Origin: Martinezella rhizogenes
Lineage (GTDB): Bacteria; Pseudomonadota; Alphaproteobacteria; Rhizobiales; Rhizobiaceae
DNA length: 64,000 nt
Reading direction: 5' to 3'
Assembly (NCBI RefSeq): GCF_007002745.1
Contig: NZ_SGNY01000008.1
Coordinates: forward strand, 186,001-250,000
Shown here: piece by piece, positions 54,014-63,660 of the stretch
How positions within the stretch are numbered: position 1 is the stretch's first letter
Layout: every line of letters starts with the position of its first letter
Program-made: the position numbers and the translations under genes
The notes under the pieces: model-generated
Told to the model about the DNA's origin: nothing
What the model saw: the letters and a program-made list of their open reading frames with translations, nothing else
Database searches by the model: none

Positions 54014-54829
54014 ATGAAGAGATATTATTCGGATATGGGCGGTCTGTCGGGGCAGACGGAACTGCTGTCGAGCAAGGCTGTTTTCAAGACCGCCTATGCG
54101 GTCATCCCCAAGACCGTGATGTCTGATATCGTGACAAGCGTGCTGCCGCACTGGACCGGCACGCGGGCCTGGATCATCGCCCGGCCGATGACGGGTTTTT
54201 CCGAGACTTTCGCGCAATATATCGTCGAAGTGCAGCCCGGTGGCGGCAGTGAGCGGCCGGAGCCGGACGAGCGGGCGCAGGCGGCGATCTTCGTCGTCGA
54301 TGGCGAAATGACCGTGACCTTCGAGGGCGCGCAGCATGCGTTGCGGGAGGGCTCGTTCGCCTACCTGCCGGCCGGTGCGCGCTGGCAGATCACAAACTCG
54401 GGCAAGGCGCCCGTCAAGTTCCATTGGGTCCGCAAGGTGTTTCAGGCGGTTGACGGGCTGGAGGCCCCGCCGGCGATCTTTTCGCATGAAGACGAGATCG
54501 CCATGTCGGCCATGCCCGATACCGAGGGCAAATGGGCGACGACGCGCTTCATCGATCCCGAAGACGTACGTTACGACATGCACCTCAACATCGTCACCTT
54601 CCAGCCGGGTGCGACCATTCCCTTCATGGAAACCCATGTGATGGAACATGGTCTTTACGTGCTGGAGGGCAAGGCGGTCTATCGGCTGAACGAAGACTGG
54701 GTGGAAGTTGAGGCGGGTGACTTCATGTGGCTGCGCGCCTATTGCCCACAGGCCTGTTATGCGGGCGGCCCGGGCCGGTTCCGTTACCTGCTCTACAAGG
54801 ATGTGAACCGTCACGTGAAGCTCTGGTAA
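54014..54829 (+). CDS. Bicupin, (S)-ureidoglycine aminohydrolase-like
   Basis: Two-cupin protein of about 271 residues matching YlbA/UGHY of purine breakdown, which turns ureidoglycine into ureidoglycolate and ammonia. Cupin 1 has FVVDGEMTVTFEGA and AYLPAGARWQI; cupin 2 carries the metal-site sequence ETHVMEHGLYVLEG and ends RAYCPQACYAGGPG, RFRYLLYKDVNR. In this group cupin 2 holds the Mn(II). Start taken at 54014 (MKRYYSDMGG); ATG at 54005 is also possible. It implies allantoin use, but no other allantoin gene is here. Confidence 0.82.
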   Translation: MKRYYSDMGGLSGQTELLSSKAVFKTAYAVIPKTVMSDIVTSVLPHWTGTRAWIIARPMTGFSETFAQYIVEVQPGGGSERPEPDERAQAAIFVVDGEMTVTFEGAQHALREGSFAYLPAGARWQITNSGKAPVKFHWVRKVFQAVDGLEAPPAIFSHEDEIAMSAMPDTEGKWATTRFIDPEDVRYDMHLNIVTFQPGATIPFMETHVMEHGLYVLEGKAVYRLNEDWVEVEAGDFMWLRAYCPQACYAGGPGRFRYLLYKDVNRHVKLW

Positions 54830-54997
54830 AGGGCATCCCGGCGGCGAAATCCGTGAATTATCGCGCAATCCGGCGGGTTGCGCGATAAATGCTTGCGTTA
54901 AATCGAATATCCCTAATAAATCCACATATGCGGACGGTCGTCGCCGTGCCGCACCATTTGGCATCCGCCTGCATCTCCCCTTGAGAAGACTGCCCGT

Positions 54998-56503
54998 ATG
55001 AGTGAAACGATCGATACCAATATCTTCAATCTCGCGCCGGTCGCGATGTGGATCGAGGATTTCAGCGCCGTGAAAAGCCAGTTCGATATCTGGCGGGCTG
55101 AGGGCGTTGAGGATATCAGGGCGTTTCTTCTGGAAGATTTATCGCGTGTGGCGGCGTGTTCGCAGAAAATCCGCGTCATCCAGGTCAATGCCAAGACGCT
55201 GGAACTGTTTGAAGCGCGCGATCAGACGCATCTCGTCGACAATCTGCATCGGATTTTTCGCGACGACATGCTGGAAAGCCATGTGAACGAGCTTTCCGAA
55301 CTCTGGGCGGGGCGGACGGAATTTACCAGCAATGCGGTGAATTATTCGATCGGCGGCAGGCGGCTTGATATTCAGCTGCGCGGCGCGGTCATACCCGGCC
55401 ACGAAAACACGCTCAGCCGGCTGCTTTTGACCACCGAGGATGTGACTGAACGGGAAGAAGCCCGCCGCAAGGAGCTTCTCAATCGCCGTTATGCCGAGGG
55501 CATGTTCAAACATTCGCCGGTTTCGCTCTGGGTGGAAGATTTCAGCCGCGTCCGCCGGCTGATCGAAGAGGTCAGGGATCGCGGCATCGTCGATTTCCGG
55601 GTGTTCACGGATGTGCATCCGGAATTCGTGCGGCAATGCATGAGCGAAATCCGTGTCATCGACGTCAACCGAGCCACACTCGACCTGTTCTGTGCGCCGG
55701 ACCGGCAGGTTCTGCTGCAGCGGCTAGGCGATATTTTCCGTGGTGAGATGGAAAAGCCGTTCCGCGAGCAGCTGATGGAGCTTTGGAACGGCAATCTCAA
55801 CCACCATCGCGAGGTGGTGAATTATGCGCTTGATGGTTCGGAGCGGCATGTTCTCCTGCATTTTTCGGTTTTCCCCGGCCATGAGCATGACTGGTCGCTG
55901 GTGCAGGTGGCGCTGACGGACATTACCGCGCGCAAGAAGGCGGAAGCCTATCTCGAATATCTCGGCAAGCACGATGTGCTGACCAAGCTGCACAACCGCG
56001 CCTTTTATTCGGACGAGTTGAACCGGCTGGAGCGCAACGCGCTCAGGCCCGTTTCCGCCATCGTCATCGATCTCAACGGCCTGAAGGAGGCCAATGACAA
56101 GCTCGGCCATGATGCCGGCGACGCCCTGCTGCGGCGGGTGGGCGAGGTGCTGAATGGCGTGGTGACCGCGCCCAACCATGCAGCGCGCATCGGCGGTGAC
56201 GAATTCGCCATCCTTCTTCCCGGCGCCGACAGGCAGATTGCAGCCGCCATGGTCGAAACAGTCTATGAGCTGCTGAAGATCAACAACCAGTTTTATTCAA
56301 GCGCGCCGCTCAGCCTGTCGCTGGGGGTGGCGACCAGCGAAGCCGGCGAGACGATGGAATCGCTGGTGCGCCGCGCGGATATGAATATGTACGAACATAA
56401 GAACGCCTATTATGCGGCCCTGCGCAGCAGATCTGCCGATAATAGCGAGACGCCGAAGAGCAGCCCGCAGCCGGAAGCCACCCCGCTGAAGCGCCTGTTC
56501 TGA
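54998..56503 (+). CDS. PAS-PAS-GGDEF diguanylate cyclase
   Basis: Soluble sensor-cyclase of 501 residues. Two tandem PAS-like repeats, residues about 10-155 and 170-320, both start with APVAMWIEDFS / SPVSLWVEDFS and include IRVIQVNAKTLELF / IRVIDVNRATLDLF, so one arose by duplication. The GGDEF domain has HDVLTKLHNRAF, LGHDAGDALL and an intact RIGGDEFAIL near residue 398. No RxxD inhibitory site is seen. A polar Ser/Pro tail ends the protein. It probably makes cyclic di-GMP in response to an unknown cytosolic signal. Confidence 0.88.
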   Translation: MSETIDTNIFNLAPVAMWIEDFSAVKSQFDIWRAEGVEDIRAFLLEDLSRVAACSQKIRVIQVNAKTLELFEARDQTHLVDNLHRIFRDDMLESHVNELSELWAGRTEFTSNAVNYSIGGRRLDIQLRGAVIPGHENTLSRLLLTTEDVTEREEARRKELLNRRYAEGMFKHSPVSLWVEDFSRVRRLIEEVRDRGIVDFRVFTDVHPEFVRQCMSEIRVIDVNRATLDLFCAPDRQVLLQRLGDIFRGEMEKPFREQLMELWNGNLNHHREVVNYALDGSERHVLLHFSVFPGHEHDWSLVQVALTDITARKKAEAYLEYLGKHDVLTKLHNRAFYSDELNRLERNALRPVSAIVIDLNGLKEANDKLGHDAGDALLRRVGEVLNGVVTAPNHAARIGGDEFAILLPGADRQIAAAMVETVYELLKINNQFYSSAPLSLSLGVATSEAGETMESLVRRADMNMYEHKNAYYAALRSRSADNSETPKSSPQPEATPLKRLF

Positions 56504-56531
56504 GAAAAGGCGCGGGCGTTCTTGTCTTCCG

Positions 56532-56608
56532 CCTCGGCCTTGTGCCGAGGATCTAACCACGTCGAATAAGAATCAAGACGGTGGCATTTCCTCGGGACAG
56601 GCCCGAGG
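56532..56608. repeat. Pair of small intergenic hairpins
   Basis: CCTCGGCCTTGTGCCGAGG at 56532-56550 and CCTCGGGACAGGCCCGAGG at 56590-56608 form a spaced pair downstream of the cyclase gene. They may terminate transcription, but there is no T-run; they look like the small repetitive palindromes of this genus. Confidence 0.5.
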
Positions 56609-56745
56609 ATGAAGTCGGCGCAACTGGCCCGACTCTCCCTCCCATTTCACGTTCCACTCGTCCTTGGTGTTTTGCCAGCGCCGTACGCAACTTCACAAGC
56701 GCGTGAGACAGCTGTTGCGCTGCAACAATTCCGTTGTCCGAATTT

Positions 56746-56769
56746 TACATACGTCTTAGTATGTATGTA
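56746..56769. promoter_or_regulatory. 24-bp AcrR-type operator before acrA
   Basis: Palindrome with arms TACATAC and GTATGTA around ten bases (left arm 56746-56752, right arm 56763-56769). It strongly resembles the E. coli AcrR box, TACATAC... ...GTATGTA, and lies 33 bases before the acrA ATG. The AcrR-type gene at the operon end is the probable repressor. Confidence 0.75.
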
Positions 56770-56802
56770 AATATGACCTTTTTTGTGGATTCGGAGCGCA
56801 GT

Positions 56803-58017
56803 ATGGCGAAGAAATTGGGGCAGATCGTAGCGGTGTTGTTGACGGGCATCGTTCTGGTCGGATGTAGCGATGAGCAGGCATCTGTGCCCGGTGCGCCGCC
56901 GCCCGGTGCGGTCAAGGTCGTGACCGTGAGCCCGGAAGAGCTGCCCATCACCAATGAATTGCCGGGACGCATCGCACCGACGCGGCTTGCCGAGGTGCGC
57001 CCGCGCGTCTCCGGCATTATCGTCGAGCGGGTGTTCGAGCAGGGCTCCCTGGTGAAGGAAGGCGATGTGCTCTACCGGATCGACCCCGCGCCGTTCCAGG
57101 TGCGCGTCGATAGCGCCGAAGGCACGTTGCGCCGGGCGCAGGCCGCGCAGTTGCAGGCACGGCAGACGGCTGACCGGCAGCAGCAGTTGCGCCGTTCGAA
57201 TGTCGGCTCGCAGCAGGAATTCGACAATGCCATCGCCCAGCTGGCGCAGGCGGATGCCGAAGTGGCCGTTGCCGAGGCCGGCGTCGCGGAAGCCAGGCTC
57301 AATCTGCAATATGCCAATGTCACCGCACCCATCAGCGGCATGATCGGCCGGGCGCGCATCACCGAAGGCGCACTCGTCAGCGCCACGGGTTCCGAGAACC
57401 TGGCAACGATCCAGCAGCTCGATCCGATCTATGCCGACTTTACCCAGCCCGCCGCCGACCTCATTCGCCTGCGCAAGGCCCTGCAGGATGGCCAGCTGAT
57501 GACCGGCACGAACGAGGCGGAAGTCAATCTGCTGTTTGATGACGGCACCCGTTATCCGATTTCGGGCCGCCTGCTGTTTTCCGAAGCGGCGGTGGATGAA
57601 ACCACCGGGCAGGTGACGCTGCGCGGCGAATTCCCCAACCCGAACGGTGACCTTTTGCCGGGCATGTATGTCCGCGTCCAGATCCAGCAGGGCATCCAGA
57701 AGGCGGCCTTTGCCGTGCCGCAGCAGGCGGTGCAGCGTGATGCGGGCGGCCAGGCGAGCGTGCTGGTCGTGAACGCGGAAGACACGGTCGAGCAGCGGCG
57801 CGTCAGCGTCGGCCGCTCCATTGGCGACCGCTGGGTGATTTCGGAGGGCCTGAAGGATGGCGACCGCGTCGTTGCCGAAGGTTTCCAGAAAACCGCGCCG
57901 GGCGCCAAGGTGAAGCCTGAACCATGGTCTGCGGAGCCCGCCGCCACTGCCTCTGCCGGCAGTGAGAACGCGGCTTCGTCCGAGACCTCGTCTGAGCCCC
58001 CGGCCGCGAAGCAATAA
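56803..58017 (+). CDS. acrA: RND efflux periplasmic adaptor (AcrA/MexA type)
   Basis: Membrane fusion lipoprotein of 404 residues. The lipobox LVGC puts the lipidated cysteine at residue 21. The adaptor domains follow: ELPGRIAPTRLAEVRPRVSG, the lipoyl segment VKEGDVLYRIDPAPFQ, the hairpin ending ARLNLQYANVTAPISGMIGR and the beta-barrel. The ATG at 56803 follows CGGAGCGCAGT; in-frame extensions run through the operator. It precedes acrB by 12 bases. An acrABR operon has been described in A. tumefaciens, as I recall, and this fits its layout. There is no adjacent outer-membrane channel gene. Confidence 0.92.
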   Translation: MAKKLGQIVAVLLTGIVLVGCSDEQASVPGAPPPGAVKVVTVSPEELPITNELPGRIAPTRLAEVRPRVSGIIVERVFEQGSLVKEGDVLYRIDPAPFQVRVDSAEGTLRRAQAAQLQARQTADRQQQLRRSNVGSQQEFDNAIAQLAQADAEVAVAEAGVAEARLNLQYANVTAPISGMIGRARITEGALVSATGSENLATIQQLDPIYADFTQPAADLIRLRKALQDGQLMTGTNEAEVNLLFDDGTRYPISGRLLFSEAAVDETTGQVTLRGEFPNPNGDLLPGMYVRVQIQQGIQKAAFAVPQQAVQRDAGGQASVLVVNAEDTVEQRRVSVGRSIGDRWVISEGLKDGDRVVAEGFQKTAPGAKVKPEPWSAEPAATASAGSENAASSETSSEPPAAKQ

Positions 58018-58029
58018 GGACCGATTTCC

Positions 58030-61000
58030 ATGGCACGTTTTTTCATCGATCGGCCCATTTTTGCCTGGGTCGTCGCCATCTTCATCATGCTGGCGGGCCT
58101 GCTCGCCATTCCCATGCTGCCGATTGCGCAATATCCAAATGTGGCGCCGCCACAGATTTCCGTCGGCACGACCTATCCGGGCGCATCGCCGGAAGATATC
58201 TATCAGAGCGTCACGCGGCCCATCGAGGAAGAGCTGAATGGCGTCCCGGGTCTGATCTATTTCGAATCGACGTCGGAATCCTCCGGCCGTATCTCGATCA
58301 ACGTCACCTTTGAACCCGGCACCAATATCGGCGAGGCGCAGGTCGAGGTTCAGAACCGTATCGCCCGTGTTGAGCCCCGACTGCCGCGGGCGGTGACGCA
58401 GCAGGGCCTGCGCGTTGAGCAGGCGGGTACCTCGTTTCTGATGATGGTGGCGCTGACCTCCGTCGACGGCAATACGGACGCCATCGGCCTTGGCGACTAT
58501 CTCAGCCGCAACGTGGTCGGTGAGTTGCGTCGCGTTCCCGGCGTCGGCAGCGCGCAGCTCTTCGCCACCCAGCGCTCCATGCGCATCTGGATGGACCCGG
58601 ACAAGATGCTGGGTCTCAGCCTGACTTCGAGTGATGTCATCAACGCAATCCAGGCGCAGAACTCGCAGGTCGCGGCTGGCCGCATCGGCGCATCGCCAAA
58701 CCCGGTTGGCCAGCAGATTTCCGCCACCGTCAACGTGCAGGGCCAGCTGACCTCGCCGGAAGAATTCGGCTCCATCGTGCTGCGCGCCAATCCGGATGGT
58801 TCCTCCGTCCGGCTGCGCGATGTCGCGCGCGTCGAGGTGGGCGGGGAAAGCTACACCTTCTCCAGCCGCCTGAACGGCAAGCCCAGTGCGGCCATCGGTG
58901 TACAGCTTTCGCCGACGGGAAATGCGTTGCAGACTTCCGATGGCGTGCGCGCCACGATGGAGGAGCTGTCGCGTTATTTCCCGGCGGGTATCGAATATGA
59001 AATTCCCTACGACACCAGCCCCTTCGTGAAGATCTCGATCCAGAAGGTGATCAACACACTGGTGGAGGCGATCATCCTCGTCTTCGTGGTGATGTTCGTC
59101 TTCCTGCAGAACATCCGCTACACCATCATTCCAACACTGGTGGTGCCCGTGGCGCTGCTCGGCACCTGCGCCATCATGTATGTCTCGGGTTTCTCCATCA
59201 ACGTGCTCACCATGTTCGCCATGGTTCTCGCCATCGGCATTCTCGTCGATGACGCGATCGTCGTGGTGGAAAATGTCGAACGCATCATGGCGGAAGAGCA
59301 TCTGTCGCCGAAGGAGGCGACCCGCAAGGCGATGGGCCAGATTTCCGGCGCCATCATCGGCATCACGCTGGTTCTGACGGCGGTGTTCGTGCCCATGGCC
59401 TTCTTCCCCGGCGCCGTCGGCATCATCTACCAGCAGTTCAGCCTGACCATGGTGGTTTCCATCCTGTTTTCGGGCTTCCTTGCGCTGTCGCTGACGCCGG
59501 CGCTTTGCGCGTCGTTCCTGAAGCCGATCAAGGCCGGGCACCATGAAAAGAAGGGCTTCTTCGGCTGGTTCAACCGTGGCTTCGACAAGGCCTCGCACAA
59601 ATACTCCTCGTCGGTCGGCAGCATCATCAAGCGTTCCGGCCGCTTCATGGTCATCTATGCGGCGCTGCTCGTCGGTCTCGGCTGGGCCTATATGCAATTG
59701 CCCAGCTCCTTCCTGCCCAACGAGGACCAGGGTTACCTGATCGTCGACATTCAGGCGCCGGCGGAAGCCAGCAGCGAACGCACCCTGCAATCCATCCAGG
59801 AAATCGAAAAGATCTTCCTGGCGGAGCCGGCGGTCGATCGCGTGATTGCGGTTTCGGGCTTCTCCTTCTCCGGTTCCGGCCAGAATGCCGGTCTCGCCTT
59901 CGCGACGCTGAAGGACTGGAGCGAGCGTGGGCCGGAGGATTCCGCATCCGCCATAGCTCAACGCATCAACGGCAAGCTTTGGGGCCTGCCGGGTTCGATG
60001 TCCTTCACGCTATCGCCACCGCCCATTCAGGGTCTCGGCAATTCCAGCGGCTTCACCTTCCGCCTGCAGGATCGCGGGGGTGCCGGACAGACGGCGCTGA
60101 GCGCCGCCGGTGCACAGCTGATGGCGGCCGCGCAGAAAAGCCCCATTTTGGCCGGCCTGCGCGTGGAAGGCATGCCGGACTCTCCGCAGGTCAACCTCAT
60201 CATCGACCGTGAAAAGGCCAACACCTTCGGTGTGACCTTCAGCGACATCAACGCCACCATCTCGGCCAATATGGGCTCGTCCTACGTCAACGACTTCCCC
60301 AATGCCGGCCGCATGCAGCGCGTGACGGTGCAGGCAGAGCAGGGCCAGCGCATGAAGACCGAGGATCTTTTGAACCTCAATGTCCGCAACGCCAATGGCG
60401 GCATGGTGCCGGTAAGCTCCTTCGCCACGGTGGAATGGGTGCGCGGCCCGTCGCAGGTGGTGGGTTACAACGGCTATCCGGCGATCCGTATCGGCGGCCA
60501 GTCGGCACCCGGTTACTCCTCGGGTGATGCGATTGCCGAAATGGAGCGTCTGGCGGGCGAATTGCCAAGCGGCTTCGGTTTCGAATGGACCGGCCAGTCG
60601 CTGCAGGAAATCCAGTCGGGTTCGCAGGCGCCGGCGCTTATCGGCCTCAGCGTGCTGTTCGTCTTCCTGCTTCTGGCGGCGCTTTATGAAAGCTGGTCCA
60701 TCCCGCTCTCCGTCATGCTGGTGGTGCCGCTTGGCGTCATCGGTTCGGTGGCGGCGGTGATGCTGCGCGGCATGCCGAACGACGTCTACTTCCTGGTTGG
60801 CCTTGTCGCCATCATCGGGCTTTCGGCCAAGAATGCGATCCTGATCATCGAATTTGCCAAGGATCTGCGGGCGGAGGGCAAATCCACCTATGATGCGACG
60901 GTGGAGGCGGCCCACCTGCGTTTCCGGCCAATCCTGATGACCTCGCTTGCCTTCTCGCTCGGCGTGTTGCCGATGGCAATTGCATCGGGTGCCAGTGCGG

Positions 61001-61164
61001 CGAGCCAGAACGCCATCGGCACCGGCGTTCTGGGCGGCATGATCTCGGCGACGATCCTTGCGATCTTCTTCGTTCCCGTCTTCTTCGTATTTGTCATGAA
61101 GTTTTTCGGGGATCGGAAGAAGGACGACAAGATTGCTGCTGACGCCGTGTCGCCGGCGGAATAA
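58030..61164 (+). CDS. acrB: RND multidrug efflux permease AcrB
   Basis: Hydrophobe/amphiphile efflux pump of 1044 residues with twelve membrane helices and two large periplasmic loops. Proton-relay residues are present: the Asp pair in GILVDDAIVVVENVER near 407 and lysine in IGLSAKNAILIIEFAKD near 933. The N terminus MARFFIDRPIFAWVVAIF is the family signature. It trimerises and exports drugs and detergents with the adaptor encoded upstream. Normal length. Confidence 0.96.
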   Translation: MARFFIDRPIFAWVVAIFIMLAGLLAIPMLPIAQYPNVAPPQISVGTTYPGASPEDIYQSVTRPIEEELNGVPGLIYFESTSESSGRISINVTFEPGTNIGEAQVEVQNRIARVEPRLPRAVTQQGLRVEQAGTSFLMMVALTSVDGNTDAIGLGDYLSRNVVGELRRVPGVGSAQLFATQRSMRIWMDPDKMLGLSLTSSDVINAIQAQNSQVAAGRIGASPNPVGQQISATVNVQGQLTSPEEFGSIVLRANPDGSSVRLRDVARVEVGGESYTFSSRLNGKPSAAIGVQLSPTGNALQTSDGVRATMEELSRYFPAGIEYEIPYDTSPFVKISIQKVINTLVEAIILVFVVMFVFLQNIRYTIIPTLVVPVALLGTCAIMYVSGFSINVLTMFAMVLAIGILVDDAIVVVENVERIMAEEHLSPKEATRKAMGQISGAIIGITLVLTAVFVPMAFFPGAVGIIYQQFSLTMVVSILFSGFLALSLTPALCASFLKPIKAGHHEKKGFFGWFNRGFDKASHKYSSSVGSIIKRSGRFMVIYAALLVGLGWAYMQLPSSFLPNEDQGYLIVDIQAPAEASSERTLQSIQEIEKIFLAEPAVDRVIAVSGFSFSGSGQNAGLAFATLKDWSERGPEDSASAIAQRINGKLWGLPGSMSFTLSPPPIQGLGNSSGFTFRLQDRGGAGQTALSAAGAQLMAAAQKSPILAGLRVEGMPDSPQVNLIIDREKANTFGVTFSDINATISANMGSSYVNDFPNAGRMQRVTVQAEQGQRMKTEDLLNLNVRNANGGMVPVSSFATVEWVRGPSQVVGYNGYPAIRIGGQSAPGYSSGDAIAEMERLAGELPSGFGFEWTGQSLQEIQSGSQAPALIGLSVLFVFLLLAALYESWSIPLSVMLVVPLGVIGSVAAVMLRGMPNDVYFLVGLVAIIGLSAKNAILIIEFAKDLRAEGKSTYDATVEAAHLRFRPILMTSLAFSLGVLPMAIASGASAASQNAIGTGVLGGMISATILAIFFVPVFFVFVMKFFGDRKKDDKIAADAVSPAE

Positions 61165-61268
61165 AACGGATGTGAAGGCCGGGCCACATTCATGTGAATG
61201 ACAGCCCGGCACGACAAGAAAAGGCACGGTGCGAAAGCGCCGTGTCACGACTGGAAGGAGACATCAGC

Positions 61269-61892
61269 ATGCGCCGTACCAAGGCCGAGGCAGAAGAGAC
61301 GCGTCAGGCGATCCTTGCCGCTGCCGAGCGTGTGTTCTTCAAAAAGGGCGTGGCCAACGCCTCGCTGGACGAGGTGGCGGCCGCAGCCGGGGTCACGCGC
61401 GGGGCGATATACTGGCATTTTTCCAGCAAGACCGACCTTTTCATCGGCCTCTATAAATCGGTGGCGCTGCCGGAATCCGATCTGCTTGATTTCGGTGATC
61501 CTGATCTCAAGGGGTTGACCCTGCTTTCCAAGATCGAGGAAGGGGCCTGCAAGTGGCTGGCGCTTCTGGCGCAGGACGAACAACGCCAGCGCATCATGAC
61601 CATCAGCCTGCGCACCAGCTATTCGGACGAATTCGCCCCGGTGCTGCATGCGCAGGAAGAGCTGGACCGTTACCACAAGGAGCGGCTGGAGGCGGCTTTT
61701 CAGCGTGCGCAGGCCGAGGGCGTCTTCAACGACAACTGGACGGCGGAATCAGCACTCGGTGCGCTCTACTGGCTGATCAAAGGCATAGTTTACGACTGGC
61801 TGCTGTTCGGCAAACGTTTCGATCTGGTGAAGGAAGGCGCAGAAGCCATGCATCGTCTCATGAAGGGCTTCCAGCGTCCCCCGGCGCCATGA
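61269..61892 (+). CDS. acrR: TetR family repressor AcrR
   Basis: TetR/AcrR regulator of 207 residues with helix-turn-helix ASLDEVAAAAGVTRGAIYWHF near residues 30-50 and MRRTKAEAEETRQAILAAAE before it, close to E. coli AcrR. The C-terminal domain has AcrR-like LALLAQDEQRQRIMTISLRT. Start ATG 61269 follows AAGGAG; an upstream frame is rejected. It is 104 bases after acrB on the same strand, in contrast to the usual divergent arrangement, so it would repress its own operon through the site at 56746. Confidence 0.9.
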   Translation: MRRTKAEAEETRQAILAAAERVFFKKGVANASLDEVAAAAGVTRGAIYWHFSSKTDLFIGLYKSVALPESDLLDFGDPDLKGLTLLSKIEEGACKWLALLAQDEQRQRIMTISLRTSYSDEFAPVLHAQEELDRYHKERLEAAFQRAQAEGVFNDNWTAESALGALYWLIKGIVYDWLLFGKRFDLVKEGAEAMHRLMKGFQRPPAP

Positions 61893-62018
61893 TCAAGCGC
61901 CGTATCGTCCTGCCCGGCCGGTCAAATTTCAGTGTATTCTAAAAGACGAGCGAAATTTGCTTTACGTACCTCAAAACGGACGTTAGCTTCTTCCCTGAGC
62001 TTTGGGAGGAGTTCGCCT

Positions 62019-62078
62019 ATGGTCAAATCAGCAAAAATCGAGGGGCAAAAACCGTTCGTTCTCACCGGCTGTCGGTGA
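62019..62078 (+). CDS. Possible 19-residue leader peptide
   Basis: A short ORF MVKSAKIEGQKPFVLTGCR ends six bases before the ATG of the sugar ATPase. It is preceded by GGGAGGAG seven bases upstream, the strongest ribosome site in the region, whereas the ATPase ATG itself has no obvious one. Translation of the small ORF would bring ribosomes to the ATPase start, as in leader-coupled operons. Confidence 0.45.
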   Translation: MVKSAKIEGQKPFVLTGCR

Positions 62079-62084
62079 CGGCGC

Positions 62085-63608
62085 ATGGCTTCTGCTGACG
62101 AAACTTCAGCCCCGGCCCTTGTCCGGACGGTTGGGCTGTCGAAATCCTTCGGGCCGGTTCAGGTTCTGAAAGATATCGAGATCGCGGTGCACGCCGGCGA
62201 AGTGCACGCCATCATCGGCGAAAACGGCGCCGGTAAATCGACGCTGATGAAGCTGCTGGCCGGCAATGAGAAGCCGTCGGGCGGTGAAATCCGCATTGAT
62301 GGTACAGCCGTTACGCTTGGCGGGCCGGTGGATGCCGAACATCGCGGCATCGTTCTCGTCCATCAGGAAATATTGCTGGCACCCGATCTGACGGTGGCGC
62401 AGAACATCTATCTCGGCCGCGAATTGCATAAAGGTCCTGTTGTGGACGATCGCGCCATGCGCGATGGTGCGCGCAGGGCCGTTGGCGATCTCGGCGGCAC
62501 GATCGATCCCGACGCCATCGTCGGCAGCCTGTCGATTGCCCAGCGGCAGCTGGTGCAGATTGCCCGCGTTCTGCTGGTGCCGCATCGCGTGGTGATTTTC
62601 GACGAGCCGACCGCGAGCCTGACGCCGATCGAGACCGACGCACTCCTGAATGTCATCCGCGATATCAGGGCGAAAGGCGTGGCCGTGCTTTATATTTCGC
62701 ACCGCCTGCCGGAAGTGAAGGAGATTGCCGACCGGGTGACAGTCCTGCGCGACGGCAGGCTGGTCGCCTCGCATCCGGCCTCAGAGCTGGAGCCGGCCGA
62801 TATGGCGCGGCTGATGGTGGGGCGGGATGTCGCCAAGCTTTATCCTGACCGCAATGCCGGCGGTGAGCGTGAGCCGGTTCTTGAGGTGGAGCATTTTAAC
62901 GTTCCCGGTTATGCGCAGGATGCCGGTTTCCGCCTGCGCAAAGGCGAAATCCTCGGCTTCGCCGGTCTCGTCGGAGCGGGGCGGACGGAGCTGATGGAGG
63001 GCGTGCTGGGCCTGCGGGCCGGGCGGGGAACGGTTCGCCATCTTGGGCGCGCGGTCACTTTCGCCAAGCCCGAAGACAGCCTGAAGGCGGGCATCGTTTA
63101 CTTGAGCGAGGATCGCAAGGGCAAGGGACTGCTGCTTACCAAGGATCTGCGCATCAATCTGACGCTTGCTTCGCTGAAGAAGTTCAGCCGGCTGTTCCAG
63201 ATCGATACCCGCCGCGAGACGGCGGCGCTTGATGATGCGGTGCGCGATTTCGACATCCGCACCGGCCGCAAGGATCTGCTGGCGGGTCAGCTCTCCGGCG
63301 GCAACCAGCAGAAGCTGCTGCTCGCCAAAATGATGTTACTCGATCCCTCCATCGTCATCATCGACGAGCCGACGCGCGGCATCGACATCGGCACCAAGGA
63401 GCAGATTTACCGCTTCATCGCCGGACTTGCGGAGGAGGGGCGCTCGATCATCGTCGTTTCCTCGGAAATGCCTGAGCTGATCGGCATCTGCGACCGCATT
63501 CTGGTGATGCGTTCCGGCCGGATCGTCGGTGAAGTGACGGGGGATCGCATGACAGAAAACGACATCGTGGCGCTGGCGACCGGTGTTCACACGCAGGAAC
63601 CCGCCTGA
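62085..63608 (+). CDS. Ribose-type sugar ABC transporter ATP-binding protein
   Basis: Double-domain sugar ATPase of the RbsA/MglA class, 507 residues. The first half has Walker A GENGAGKST near residue 47 and VVIFDEPTASLTPIE; the second has LSGGNQQKLLLAKMML and VIIDEPTRGIDIGT, plus the typical SEDRKGKGLLL. The N-terminal 12 residues are variable. It is followed by the permease gene after 52 bases. The substrate is unknown; the binding protein is probably downstream of the window. Confidence 0.92.
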   Translation: MASADETSAPALVRTVGLSKSFGPVQVLKDIEIAVHAGEVHAIIGENGAGKSTLMKLLAGNEKPSGGEIRIDGTAVTLGGPVDAEHRGIVLVHQEILLAPDLTVAQNIYLGRELHKGPVVDDRAMRDGARRAVGDLGGTIDPDAIVGSLSIAQRQLVQIARVLLVPHRVVIFDEPTASLTPIETDALLNVIRDIRAKGVAVLYISHRLPEVKEIADRVTVLRDGRLVASHPASELEPADMARLMVGRDVAKLYPDRNAGGEREPVLEVEHFNVPGYAQDAGFRLRKGEILGFAGLVGAGRTELMEGVLGLRAGRGTVRHLGRAVTFAKPEDSLKAGIVYLSEDRKGKGLLLTKDLRINLTLASLKKFSRLFQIDTRRETAALDDAVRDFDIRTGRKDLLAGQLSGGNQQKLLLAKMMLLDPSIVIIDEPTRGIDIGTKEQIYRFIAGLAEEGRSIIVVSSEMPELIGICDRILVMRSGRIVGEVTGDRMTENDIVALATGVHTQEPA

Positions 63609-63660
63609 GGCTGCGGGTTTCGAAAGATATGGCCTGAAGAAAAGACAATTGAGGGGAAAC

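Noticed and set aside
56647..59961. 1104-codon open frame on the minus strand
   Set aside because: It is antisense to acrA and acrB, which have full family motifs; the composition (Asp/His/Arg/Gly) is typical of a shadow frame.
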